DNA from: Streptomyces harbinensis
GTDB lineage: Bacteria > Actinomycetota > Actinomycetes > Streptomycetales > Streptomycetaceae
Length of the DNA: 64,000 nt
Direction of reading: 5' to 3'
Assembly (NCBI RefSeq): GCF_900116145.1
Contig: NZ_FPAB01000009.1
Location: 62,001-126,000, forward strand
Shown: piece after piece, positions 24,479-32,733 of the stretch
How positions within the stretch are numbered: position 1 is the stretch's first letter
Layout of the letters: each line of letters begins with the position of its first letter
Notes under the pieces: model-generated
The model's input: the letters and a program-made list of their open reading frames with translations, nothing else
Told to the model about the DNA's origin: nothing
Database searches by the model: none
Program-made: the position numbers and the translations under genes

Positions 24479-26986
24479 TCAGCCCCGCACCGCCACCCCG
24501 TGCAGGGAGTTGACCGAGGCGAGCACGTCGGGGCCGGTGAACAGCCCCGGGTCCACGGTGGCCCCGGTGGTCACGGTGAAGGTGTGGCTCTCCCCCGCGA
24601 GCAGCGTCACCAACTGGTCGTCCACCTCGGCGTCCGCCGCGATCCGGTCGGCCAGCACCGCCACGTCCCGGGCGAAGGAGGCCGCGGTGACGGTCACCCG
24701 GTAGCCGCCGGGCACCGCTTCGGCGCTCGCCTCCAGTGCGGCCGGGTCGTAGCCGAGCGCCAGGTCGGGGCCGAAGGTGTGCACGGTGCGCACCGCGTCC
24801 GCCGTGGCCACCAGCACCTCCCCCCGTCCGTCGCCGGGCTCCGTCAGGGCGGCGTCCGGCTCCAGGGTGAGGGCCGAACGCGCCGCCACCCGCAGGGTCA
24901 TGGTAGCGGCGGCCAGCACCTCACCGGTCAGCGCGGTGCGCTCCAGGCGCAGCGGCGCGACCCACTCGGTGTCGGTGTCGTTGACCGCGACGACGGCGGT
25001 GCGCCCGTCGCGGGGCTGCACGGTGAGCAGCCGGGGGGCGAAGGCGCGGCGCAGGGCGTACCACAGCGGCTTGCGGCGCTCCCCGGAGTCGACGGCGGCC
25101 CAGGAGACCACCGGCCAGCAGTCGTTGAGCTGCCACACCAGGGCGCCGGCGGTCCGGGGCCACCAGGAGCGGAAGTGCTCGATGCCGAAGGCGACGGCGC
25201 GGGCCTGGTTGAGCTGGGTGGCCCAGTGCCAGTCGGCGAAGCCCGCCGGGTGCGGCAGATGGGGGGCGAGGCCGCGGTCCAGTTTGCCGTTGCCGTCCTC
25301 GGCCTTCTGGTGCAGCAGCAGCGCGGGGGAGGTGGGGGTCAGCGGCTGCTCGTCGTGGATCCAGGTGGTGAGGGTGGACCAGTCGGGCGGGCCCTGGAAG
25401 CCGAACTCGGAGCAGAAGCGCGGGATGTGGTCGAGGTAGGTGGTGTAGTCCTTGCGGTTCCACACCTCCCATTCGTGGCGGGTGCCGTGGTCGGCCTCGT
25501 TGGGGTGGACGGCGTCGACGTGGGCGCGCGGGTTGCAGGGGCTGCCGTCGGAGTACGGGCGGGTGGGGTCGAGTTCGGCGACCAGTGCGGGGAAGAGTCC
25601 GGTGTAGTAGCCCAGTCCCCAGGTGCGGCCGGCCAGTGGTTCCTGCCAGCCCCAATCGCGCCAGCCCCACAGGTTCTCGTTGCCGCCGTTCCACAGGGCG
25701 AGGGAGGGGTGCGGGGCGAGCCGGGTGATGTGCTCGCGCGCCTCGGCCTCGAACTCGCTCCGCAGCGGCTCCTCCTCGGGGTAGGCGGCGCAGGCGAGCA
25801 GGAAGTCCTGCCAGACCAGGACGCCGCTCTCGTCGCACACCTCGTAGAAGTCTTCGGTCTCGTAGATGCCGCCGCCCCACACCCGCAGCATGTTCATGTG
25901 GGCGTCCCTCGCCTGCTGGACGCGGCGCCGGGTGCGGTCGCGGTCGACGCGGGTGAGGAAGTGGTCGTCGGGGATCCAGTTGGCGCCCTTGGCGAAGATC
26001 CGGGTGCCGTTGACGACGAAGGTGAAGGGGGTGCCGAGGTCGTCCGGCGTGGTGTCCACGGTGAGGGTGCGGAAGCCGATCCGGCGCTGCCAGCTGTCGA
26101 GTTCGCCGCCGTCGGGGCCGGTGGCCAGGGTGACGCGCAGGTCGTACAGCGGCTGGTCGCCGTAGCCGGCCGGCCACCACAGGTCGGGGTCGGGCACCTC
26201 CACGGTGACGGTGGCGGTCGCGGTGTCCGCAGGGACGACGGTACGGACGGTGCGGCCGGCCACGGCGGCGGTGAGGGTCAGTGCGGTGGCGTCCTCCAGT
26301 CCCGAGCGCTCGACGGTGGCGTGCACCTCGGCGCGTCCGGTGCCGTCCGCGCCGACGGTGACCAGCGGGCGGACGGCGGCGAGCCGGGCGGTGTGCCAGC
26401 GCTCGACGGCCACCGGCTTCCAGATCCCGGCGGTCTGCAGGTCGGGGCCCCAGTCCCAGCCGAAGCTGCAGGCCATCTTGCGCACCATGTTGTAGGGGTG
26501 GGTGTTGGTGTGCGGGCGGGGGCCGAGCCGGGCAGCCATCTCCTCGGCGTACTCCAGGGCGGAGCGGAAGGTGACGGTGAGGGGCTGCTCGTCGCCGGTG
26601 AGCAGGGCGCGGATGTCGAAGCGGTGGGTGCGGTGCATGTTGGCGGTCTCGCCCACGCGGTGCGGGCCGAGGTCGATGGTGGCGACGGTGTCGAGGCCGT
26701 CGAAGACCAGGTCGACCCGTTCGGTGGGGGCGGCGGGCGCGGTGCGCACGGTGGTGGTGTAGCGCCAGTGGGCGCGGTGCGCCCAGGCCAGTTCCTCCTC
26801 GGCGCGGTCCAGATAGGGGTCGGGGATGAGTCCGGCGGCGAGCAGGTCGAGATGGGCGCTGCCGGGCACCTGGGCGGGGATGGTGCGGCCGGTGATGGTC
26901 TCGGGTACGGGGCCGCCGGCCGCCGTGAGCTGCCAGCCGTCGTGCAGGGGCTGGCGGGACTTCGGGTGGACGGTGGGGTTCACCAT
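24479..26986 (-). CDS. Beta-mannosidase (glycoside hydrolase family 2)
   Basis: Cytoplasmic exo-beta-mannosidase, 835 aa from the ATG at 26986 (GGGGAG site 8 nt upstream). It has the GH2 layout: N-terminal jelly-roll sugar-binding domain, Ig-like domain, and a TIM barrel from about residue 315. The acid/base is Glu437 in WNGGNENLWG and the nucleophile Glu527 in CSEFGFQG; the WDWGP and MLRVWGGGIYE segments are characteristic of beta-mannosidases. The promoter at 27029-27058 matches that of the ABC importer at 32632-32661, so both probably form one mannoside regulon under the ROK regulator. Confidence 0.93.
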   Translation of the reverse strand: MVNPTVHPKSRQPLHDGWQLTAAGGPVPETITGRTIPAQVPGSAHLDLLAAGLIPDPYLDRAEEELAWAHRAHWRYTTTVRTAPAAPTERVDLVFDGLDTVATIDLGPHRVGETANMHRTHRFDIRALLTGDEQPLTVTFRSALEYAEEMAARLGPRPHTNTHPYNMVRKMACSFGWDWGPDLQTAGIWKPVAVERWHTARLAAVRPLVTVGADGTGRAEVHATVERSGLEDATALTLTAAVAGRTVRTVVPADTATATVTVEVPDPDLWWPAGYGDQPLYDLRVTLATGPDGGELDSWQRRIGFRTLTVDTTPDDLGTPFTFVVNGTRIFAKGANWIPDDHFLTRVDRDRTRRRVQQARDAHMNMLRVWGGGIYETEDFYEVCDESGVLVWQDFLLACAAYPEEEPLRSEFEAEAREHITRLAPHPSLALWNGGNENLWGWRDWGWQEPLAGRTWGLGYYTGLFPALVAELDPTRPYSDGSPCNPRAHVDAVHPNEADHGTRHEWEVWNRKDYTTYLDHIPRFCSEFGFQGPPDWSTLTTWIHDEQPLTPTSPALLLHQKAEDGNGKLDRGLAPHLPHPAGFADWHWATQLNQARAVAFGIEHFRSWWPRTAGALVWQLNDCWPVVSWAAVDSGERRKPLWYALRRAFAPRLLTVQPRDGRTAVVAVNDTDTEWVAPLRLERTALTGEVLAAATMTLRVAARSALTLEPDAALTEPGDGRGEVLVATADAVRTVHTFGPDLALGYDPAALEASAEAVPGGYRVTVTAASFARDVAVLADRIAADAEVDDQLVTLLAGESHTFTVTTGATVDPGLFTGPDVLASVNSLHGVAVRG

Positions 26987-27028
26987 GCGAACACTCCCCA
27001 GTGAGTGGTGTGGCCGGCCGGGCAGTTG

Positions 27029-27058
27029 ATTGTTTCTCAGCCGAATTAAGTAAGTCAA
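27029..27058 (-). promoter_or_regulatory. Promoter/operator of the beta-mannosidase operon
   Basis: Minus-strand TTGACT (27053-27058), 18-bp spacer, AACAAT (27029-27034). The spacer carries CTTAATTCGGC, which is identical in the promoter at 32632-32661. The two hexamers and the 18-bp spacing are also the same. The shared element probably combines promoter and ROK operator. Confidence 0.7.
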
Positions 27059-27116
27059 CAGGATCAGAAGACCCGCGGCGGCGGTGCGCGCCACCACGGG
27101 CCGGGGGGACGACCGT

Positions 27117-27992
27117 TCAGCCGGTGGGCTGCCAGGCGCCGGTGTAGTGGTCGAAGGACCGGTGCAGGTCCTCCTCGGTGACCGTCCCCGGCTCGGCGGT
27201 GAGCGACCGGCCGCGCACCTCCGGATCGGGGGCGGCGGCGGCCAGCAGCCGGGTGTAGGAGTGCCGGGGGGTGAGGATCACATCGTCGGCGGGGCCGCGT
27301 TCGACGATCCGTCCCCGGTGCATGACCAGGATCTCGTCGCTGAAGTGCCGGGCGGTGGCCAGGTCGTGGGTGATGTACAGCACCGCCAGGTGGTCCTCGC
27401 GCTGGAGCCGGGCGAGCAGGTGGAGCACGCCGAGCCGGATGGAGACGTCCAGCATGGAGACCGGTTCGTCGGCGACGACCACCCGGGCACCGGGGGCCAG
27501 CGCGCGGGCGATGGCCACCCGCTGGCGCTGCCCGCCGGACAGCTCGTGCGGGCGGCGCGGCGCGAAGGCGGCGGCCGGCCGCAGACTGACCCGCTCCAGC
27601 AGCGCGTGCGCCGCCTGCCGCGCCTCGGCGCGTCCGCGGGCGCGGCCGTGCAGCCGCAGCGGTCTGGTGAGGTGGTGCTCGATGGTGTGGAAGGGGTTGA
27701 GGGAGGCGAACGGGTCCTGGAAGACCAGCTGGACGTGGTCACGGTAGGCCCGGGCCGGTACGTCCGCTCCGTCCTCCCCGGTGACGGTGATCCGCCCGCC
27801 GGTGGGCTTCTCCAGCCGGGCGATGAGCTTGGCCACGGTCGATTTGCCGGATCCGGAGGCGCCGACCAGGGCCACCGTACGGCCCGGGCGCAGCGTGAAG
27901 GAGACGTGGTCGACGGCGCGCAGCGTGGAGTGCCGCAGCCCGGCGCGCACCGGGTAGTCCTTGACCAGGTCGTGGACCGAGAGCGTGGTCAT
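27117..27992 (-). CDS. ABC transporter ATP-binding protein, OppF/DppF-type
   Basis: 291 aa ATPase of a peptide/oligosaccharide (PepT-family) importer. Walker A GASGSGKST (residues 44-52), Q-loop LVFQDPFASLNP, signature LSGGQRQRVAIARALA, Walker B VVVADEPVSMLD and switch ITHDL are all intact. The C-terminal region ends with an unusual FDHYTGAWQPTG tail. Its ATG at 27992 overlaps the stop of the fused permease-ATPase (ATGA). Last gene of the importer operon. Confidence 0.95.
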   Translation of the reverse strand: MTTLSVHDLVKDYPVRAGLRHSTLRAVDHVSFTLRPGRTVALVGASGSGKSTVAKLIARLEKPTGGRITVTGEDGADVPARAYRDHVQLVFQDPFASLNPFHTIEHHLTRPLRLHGRARGRAEARQAAHALLERVSLRPAAAFAPRRPHELSGGQRQRVAIARALAPGARVVVADEPVSMLDVSIRLGVLHLLARLQREDHLAVLYITHDLATARHFSDEILVMHRGRIVERGPADDVILTPRHSYTRLLAAAAPDPEVRGRSLTAEPGTVTEEDLHRSFDHYTGAWQPTG

Positions 27993-29827
27993 CGCGCGGC
28001 TCCTGGGACGTCGGTGTCGCCGCCGCGCACGAAGGCGCCGCGCGCGGAGGTGAGGGAGGGGAAGGAGTCGAGCAGCTGCCGGGTGTAGGGGTGGGCGGGT
28101 GCGCGGTACATCCGCGCGGCGGGCGCGTACTCGACGATCTCCCCGTCGCGCATCACGGCGATGTGGTCGCTCACCTCCAGCAGCAGCGGCAGGTCGTGGG
28201 TGATGAGGACGACGGCGAAGCCGAGTTCGTCGCGCAGCCGGATGATCTCGCGCAGGATGCCGCGCTGGACCACGACGTCCAGGGCGGTGGTCGGCTCGTC
28301 CATGATCATCACCTGCGGGTCGAGCAGCATCGCCATGGCGATCATCACCCGCTGCCGCATCCCGCCGGAGAGTTCGTGCGGGAAGGCGGTGAGCCGGGCC
28401 GGGTCGACGCCGACCAGGGTGAGGACCTCGGCGCAGCGGGCGCGGCGGTCGGCGGCGCTCATGCCGGGGCGGTGGGTGGTGAGGACGTCGTCCAGCTGTT
28501 CGTGGATCGAGATCACCGGGTTGAGGGAGTTCATGGCGCCCTGGAAGACCATGGAGAGCTTGTCCCAGCGGAAGGCGCGCAGGTCCTCCTTCTCCAGGGC
28601 GAGCACGTCGATGTCGGTGCCGGAGCGGTCGTGCAGGACGACGGAGCCGGCGGTGACCTCGGCGGGCGGACGGTGCAGCCGCGCCACTGCGTAGGCGAGG
28701 GTGGTCTTGCCGCAGCCGGACTCCCCGGCCAGGCCGAGGATTTCGCCGCGCCGCAGGGTGAGGGAGACGTCGCGGACGGCGTGCACGGGGTCGGCGGTGC
28801 GGTAGACGACGTCCAGGGAGCGGACCGTGAGCACCGCGCCGGGCTCACGCGGCGCCGGCCCGGCTTCCGTCCCGGCCTCGTCCGTGCTCCGGCCGGCGAC
28901 CGCTCCGGTGCCGCTGCCGGCGGCTTTCGGCAGGCGCAGCCGGGGGTTGATGATCTCGTCGAGCGAGAAGTTGATGAGGGACAGGCCGCAGCCGAAGAGC
29001 GCGATGACCAGCCCGGGCGGGACGAACCACCACCAGGCCTCGTACTGGAGCGCGAAGCCGTTCTGGGCGAAGTAGAGCATCGAGCCCAGGGTGTGGGTGT
29101 TGGGTGCGCCCAGGCCGAGGAAGGAGAGGCCGGCCTCGGCGAGGATCGCGGCGATGACGGCGTAGACGAACTGGGAGGCGATGAGCGGCAGCAGGTTGGG
29201 CAGGATCTCGACGATGACGATCCGCCGGCGCCGCTCCCCCGCCACCTTGGCGGCCAGCACGTAGTCGCGGTTGCGCAGCGAGAGGGTCTGGGCGCGCAGC
29301 ACCCGGGCGGCGGCGGCCCAGCCGGTGATGACGAGCACCACGGCGAGGGTCCACCAGCCGCGCTGTTCGCGGGGGACGAAGCCGGCGATGACGATGACCA
29401 GCGGCAGGCCGGGGATGACGAGCATGACGTTGGAGAAGAGGGAGAAGCTCTCGTCCACGGCGCCGCCGGCGTAGGCACCGATGACGCCGAAGAGCGCGGA
29501 GAGGACGGTGGCCCCGATACCGACGGCGAGGCCGATCTGGAGCGAGCCGCGGGTGGCGTGGGCCAGTTGGGACAGGACGTCCTGGCCGGTCTGGGTGGTC
29601 CCCAGCCAGTGGTCGGTGCTGGGCGGGGTGCGGCCCATGTTGTCGATGGCGTCGGGGTCGCCGAGCAGCAGCGGGCCGATGAGGCCGAACAGCCCGATGG
29701 CCAACACGAGGCCGAGGCCGATGCCCAGGCGCGGGGACCAGCCGGGCAGCAGGGCACGCCAGCCGCTGCGGGGTGCCGCGCCGGGTGCGGTGGTGCCGCC
29801 GGGCGGCGGGGTGGTGGGCGTCGCCAT
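27989..29827 (-). CDS. Fused DppC-type permease and DppD-type ATPase
   Basis: 612 aa natural fusion of two importer subunits usually made separately. Residues ~20-305 are a DppC-like permease with an N-terminal helix, LGTTQTGQDVLSQL and the EAA-like loop VLAAKVAGERRRRIVIVEIL. A Gly/Ala/Glu linker (~306-342) leads to an ATPase with Walker A GESGCGKTT, Q-loop MVFQGAMNSLNP, signature LSGGMRQRV and Walker B VMIMDEPTTALD. The frame is continuous with no internal start having a good ribosome site. AAGGAG lies 6 nt before the ATG at 29827. Co-encoded with DppB-, DppF- and DppA-like partners. Confidence 0.93.
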   Translation of the reverse strand: MATPTTPPPGGTTAPGAAPRSGWRALLPGWSPRLGIGLGLVLAIGLFGLIGPLLLGDPDAIDNMGRTPPSTDHWLGTTQTGQDVLSQLAHATRGSLQIGLAVGIGATVLSALFGVIGAYAGGAVDESFSLFSNVMLVIPGLPLVIVIAGFVPREQRGWWTLAVVLVITGWAAAARVLRAQTLSLRNRDYVLAAKVAGERRRRIVIVEILPNLLPLIASQFVYAVIAAILAEAGLSFLGLGAPNTHTLGSMLYFAQNGFALQYEAWWWFVPPGLVIALFGCGLSLINFSLDEIINPRLRLPKAAGSGTGAVAGRSTDEAGTEAGPAPREPGAVLTVRSLDVVYRTADPVHAVRDVSLTLRRGEILGLAGESGCGKTTLAYAVARLHRPPAEVTAGSVVLHDRSGTDIDVLALEKEDLRAFRWDKLSMVFQGAMNSLNPVISIHEQLDDVLTTHRPGMSAADRRARCAEVLTLVGVDPARLTAFPHELSGGMRQRVMIAMAMLLDPQVMIMDEPTTALDVVVQRGILREIIRLRDELGFAVVLITHDLPLLLEVSDHIAVMRDGEIVEYAPAARMYRAPAHPYTRQLLDSFPSLTSARGAFVRGGDTDVPGAAR

Positions 29828-29843
29828 GTCTGCTCCTTCCTCG

Positions 29844-30833
29844 TCAGGTGGTCACGCGGGTGCGCGGGTCGATGAAGCCGTGGAGCAGGTCGACGAGCAG
29901 ATTGGCGGCGAGCACGGCGACCGTGATGACCAGGAAGATGCCCTGCATCAGGGCGTAGTCGCTGTTCTCGACGGCCTGGAGCAGCTTGGAGCCGATGCCC
30001 GGGTAGGAGAAGACCTGTTCGGTGATGATGGAGCCGGAGACGACGAAGCCGAGCGAGATGGCGAATCCGGCCAGGGAGGGCAGGACGGCGTTGCGGGCGG
30101 CGTACCGGGTCATGATGCGGCGTTCGCGCAGGCCCTTGGCGTGGGCGGTGAGGATGTAGTCCTCGGAGCCGGTGGCCACCATCATGTTGCGCATGCCGAG
30201 CAGCCAGCCGCCGACGGAGGAGATGACGATGGTGAGGGCCGGCAGTGTGCCGTGGTAGATGGCCGAGCTGATGAAGTCCCAGTTCCAGCCGGTGGCCAGA
30301 TAGGTGTCGTAGCCGCCGAAGAGCGGGAACCACTGGAGGGTCGAGGAGAAGATCAGCACCAGGATGAGGGCGAGCCAGAAGTAGGGGACGGCGGCCAGCA
30401 CGGTGGTGGCCGGGATGAGCGAGTCGAGCCGGCTGCCGCGCCGCCAGCCGGTGATCGTGCCGAGGGTGACGCCGAGGGTGAAGGAGAGCAGGGTGGCGAT
30501 GCCGACCAGTACGACGGTCCAGGGCAGGGACTGTCCGATGACCTCGGTGACCTCGGCGGGGAAGGCGCTGACCGAGACGCCGAGGTCGCCGCGCAGGACG
30601 TTCCCGAGGTAGGAGGTGTACTGCCGCCACAGGGGTTCGCCGGTGTCGGTGCCGAGCAGGAGTTCGTAGGATCTGCGGGCCGAGGGGTCGACGGCGCCGC
30701 CGCGCTGCTGGAGTTTGGCGAGCAGGGTGTCGACGGGGTTGCCGGGCATGAGCCGCGGGATGAAGAAGTTGAGGGTCAGCGCCGCCCACAGGGCGACGAG
30801 GTAGAAGCCGAGTTTGCGGGCGTAGTACCTCAC
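29844..30833 (-). CDS. ABC transporter permease, DppB-type
   Basis: 329 aa inner-membrane permease of the PepT-family importer. It starts at a GTG (30833) encoding MRYYARKLGFYLVALWAALT, the typical first helix, followed by the periplasmic segment FFIPRLMPGNPVDTLL. The cytoplasmic coupling loop YILTAHAKGLRERRIMTRYA (EAA equivalent) is visible. The ribosome site is weak. The binding-protein gene ends 31 bp upstream and the fused permease-ATPase begins 16 bp downstream. Confidence 0.94.
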   Translation of the reverse strand: MRYYARKLGFYLVALWAALTLNFFIPRLMPGNPVDTLLAKLQQRGGAVDPSARRSYELLLGTDTGEPLWRQYTSYLGNVLRGDLGVSVSAFPAEVTEVIGQSLPWTVVLVGIATLLSFTLGVTLGTITGWRRGSRLDSLIPATTVLAAVPYFWLALILVLIFSSTLQWFPLFGGYDTYLATGWNWDFISSAIYHGTLPALTIVISSVGGWLLGMRNMMVATGSEDYILTAHAKGLRERRIMTRYAARNAVLPSLAGFAISLGFVVSGSIITEQVFSYPGIGSKLLQAVENSDYALMQGIFLVITVAVLAANLLVDLLHGFIDPRTRVTT

Positions 30834-30864
30834 CGGGTGCCGCCGATCGCCGCGGGGGACACGG

Positions 30865-32565
30865 TCACTCCCCGCCGGCCGGCTTCAGGTTGAGGTAGAT
30901 CTGCGAGTTGTCGGGGCGCTGCCAGACGGCGGGGAAGGCGTACAGGTCCTCGGCGGTGGGCCAGCCGGTGAACTTCTCGGCGTTGTACTGGCTGGTGGTG
31001 CCGCCGGTGAGGACCGGGATGTAGGGCATGTCGGCTTCCAGCCGGGTCTGGATGGTGTCGAAGTGCGGCTGCCGGGCCGCGGTGTCGGCGGGGTCGAGCT
31101 GCTGGAGGGCGTCGAGGGCGGCGTTCACCTCGGGGTGGTCGTAGCGGGCGAAGTTGGGGTTGGCGACCTCGCCGACCGGGGCGGTGTTGTCGCCGTGGAA
31201 GAAGTAGTTGTAGGAGTAGTACGGGTCGGGGGACGGTCCCGGGTAGAGCGAGTCGAAGACCAGCTCGAAGTCGCCCCGGCCGCGGGCGTCGGACCATTCG
31301 TTCCAGGAGGACTGGGCGACGGTCAGTTCGATGCCGGCCGCCTTCAGCTGCTGGGTCATGGTGTCGGCGGCGGTGATGACGTCCGTCCAGCCGGAGACGA
31401 CACGTACCGACAGCGACAGCTTCTCGCCGTCCTTCGCGTAGACGCCGTCGCCGCCCTTGCTCCAGCCGGCTTCCTGGAGGACCTGTTCGGCGCGGGCCGG
31501 GTCGGCTTCCATCGGGGCGACGCGGTCGGTGAGCTGTTCGCTGATGACGGCGTCGTCGCGGCCGGGGAGCGCGAAGCCGGGGGAGATCTCGGCGGCGGTG
31601 TCCTGGTAGGCGAGGGCGTTGAGCTGGGTGCGGTCCAGAGCGTGGTAGATGGCCCGGCGCACGGCGGGGTCGGTCTGCGGGCCGGTGCAGCCGAGCGCGG
31701 TGTCGGAGCAGGTGAACAGGGCGATCTGGAAGACGTGGGTGGTGATCGCCCGGTAGCCGGGGTAGTTCTTCTCGACGTTGTGCAGGTCGGGGACCGGGCC
31801 GGTCTGGAAGTCGATCCGGCCGGCGGCGAGCGCGTCGGCGCCGGCCTGGTTGCCGGAGAGCGAGACGAAGCGGATGTTCTTCAGGGCGGGTTCGCCGTCC
31901 CAGTAGTCCGGGTTGGCGGCCAGGGTGAAGGCCTGGGGCTTGAAGTCGCCGAGGACGAACGGGCCGGTGCCGACGGGGTCCTGGACGGTGTTCTGGGCGG
32001 GGTCCTCGAAGGTGCTCCAGATGTGTTCGGGGACGATCCACAGTTTGCCGAGCACGGTGGGTGCTTCGAGGTAGGCGGGCTGGGCGAAGCGCACCACGAG
32101 GTGGGTGTCGTCGACGACCTCGCTCTCGCCGTCGAAGCCGATGGCGTTCATGGTCGGGTGGGCGCGCACCATGTCGAAGGTGAAGGCGACGTCGTGGGCG
32201 GTGAAGGGTTCGCCGTCCGACCAGGTGACGTTCTCGCGGGTGGTGATGGACAGTTCGGTGCCGGTCTCGTTCCAGGAGTAGTCGGTGCCCAGGCGCGGCA
32301 CCGGCGCGTCGTCGCGGACGACGTTGTAGAAGAACAGCGGCTCGAAGATGTTGCCCGGGCCCTCGATCATGGTGGGCGCGTAGGGGTTGAAGTTCCGCTG
32401 GTAGTCGCCCGCCTGGCCGGTGTAGGCGACCAGGGTGTCCGCCGGCCCGGAGGTGCCGCCGCCGTTGCCGCCGCCCGATCCGCAGCCTGCGGCGAGCAGG
32501 GCCACCGCCGCCGCGCCCGCCATCGCCCGACGGGTACGTCGCCACCTCGCGTGCTGGGTCATCAT
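30865..32565 (-). CDS. Family 5 extracellular solute-binding lipoprotein
   Basis: 566 aa, normal size for DppA-like proteins. Tandem ATGs at 32565 and 32562 give MM; a GAGAGGA site serves either. The signal peptide ends in the lipobox LAAGC, followed by a Gly/Ser-rich linker. Family motifs include TRENVTWSDGEPFTAHDVAF, GTGPFVLGDFKPQAF and DPAVRRAIYHALDR. This family binds peptides but also beta-glucosides and mannosides in several bacteria. Given the shared promoter with beta-mannosidase and the ROK neighbour, manno-oligosaccharides are the likely ligand (inference). Confidence 0.93.
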   Translation of the reverse strand: MMTQHARWRRTRRAMAGAAAVALLAAGCGSGGGNGGGTSGPADTLVAYTGQAGDYQRNFNPYAPTMIEGPGNIFEPLFFYNVVRDDAPVPRLGTDYSWNETGTELSITTRENVTWSDGEPFTAHDVAFTFDMVRAHPTMNAIGFDGESEVVDDTHLVVRFAQPAYLEAPTVLGKLWIVPEHIWSTFEDPAQNTVQDPVGTGPFVLGDFKPQAFTLAANPDYWDGEPALKNIRFVSLSGNQAGADALAAGRIDFQTGPVPDLHNVEKNYPGYRAITTHVFQIALFTCSDTALGCTGPQTDPAVRRAIYHALDRTQLNALAYQDTAAEISPGFALPGRDDAVISEQLTDRVAPMEADPARAEQVLQEAGWSKGGDGVYAKDGEKLSLSVRVVSGWTDVITAADTMTQQLKAAGIELTVAQSSWNEWSDARGRGDFELVFDSLYPGPSPDPYYSYNYFFHGDNTAPVGEVANPNFARYDHPEVNAALDALQQLDPADTAARQPHFDTIQTRLEADMPYIPVLTGGTTSQYNAEKFTGWPTAEDLYAFPAVWQRPDNSQIYLNLKPAGGE

Positions 32566-32631
32566 CGATCCTCTCGGCCTGCCCCGGCGTTGGGGCGTTG
32601 GGGGCCAGGACACGTCGCCCGGGTGGGTAGG

Positions 32632-32661
32632 ATTGTTCAGTTGCCGAATTAAGGAAGTCAA
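32632..32661 (-). promoter_or_regulatory. Promoter/operator of the mannoside importer operon
   Basis: Minus-strand TTGACT (32656-32661), 18-bp spacer with CTTAATTCGGC, then AACAAT (32632-32637). Same elements and spacing as at 27029-27058. It lies in the divergent region between the binding-protein gene and the ROK regulator. Here the flanks also form a loose symmetry, GTTGAC...GGCAAC. Confidence 0.72.
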
Positions 32662-32733
32662 CCCTCCGGCACGACGAACATCCGCTGCGTGAGGGCACAT
32701 ACACTCGGTCCGCGCAGCGCAGGGAGGAAGCAC

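Noticed and set aside
24478..24700. Possibility that the LacI-type protein's missing HTH was lost by a frameshift
   Set aside because: The bases upstream encode the normal mannosidase C-terminus and stop, and no HTH-like text appears in other frames there.
23759..27004. A 1,081-residue open frame on the plus strand
   Set aside because: It is antisense to the LacI-type protein and beta-mannosidase, is rich in Gly/Val/Arg without domain pattern, and arises from the GC bias of the real genes.
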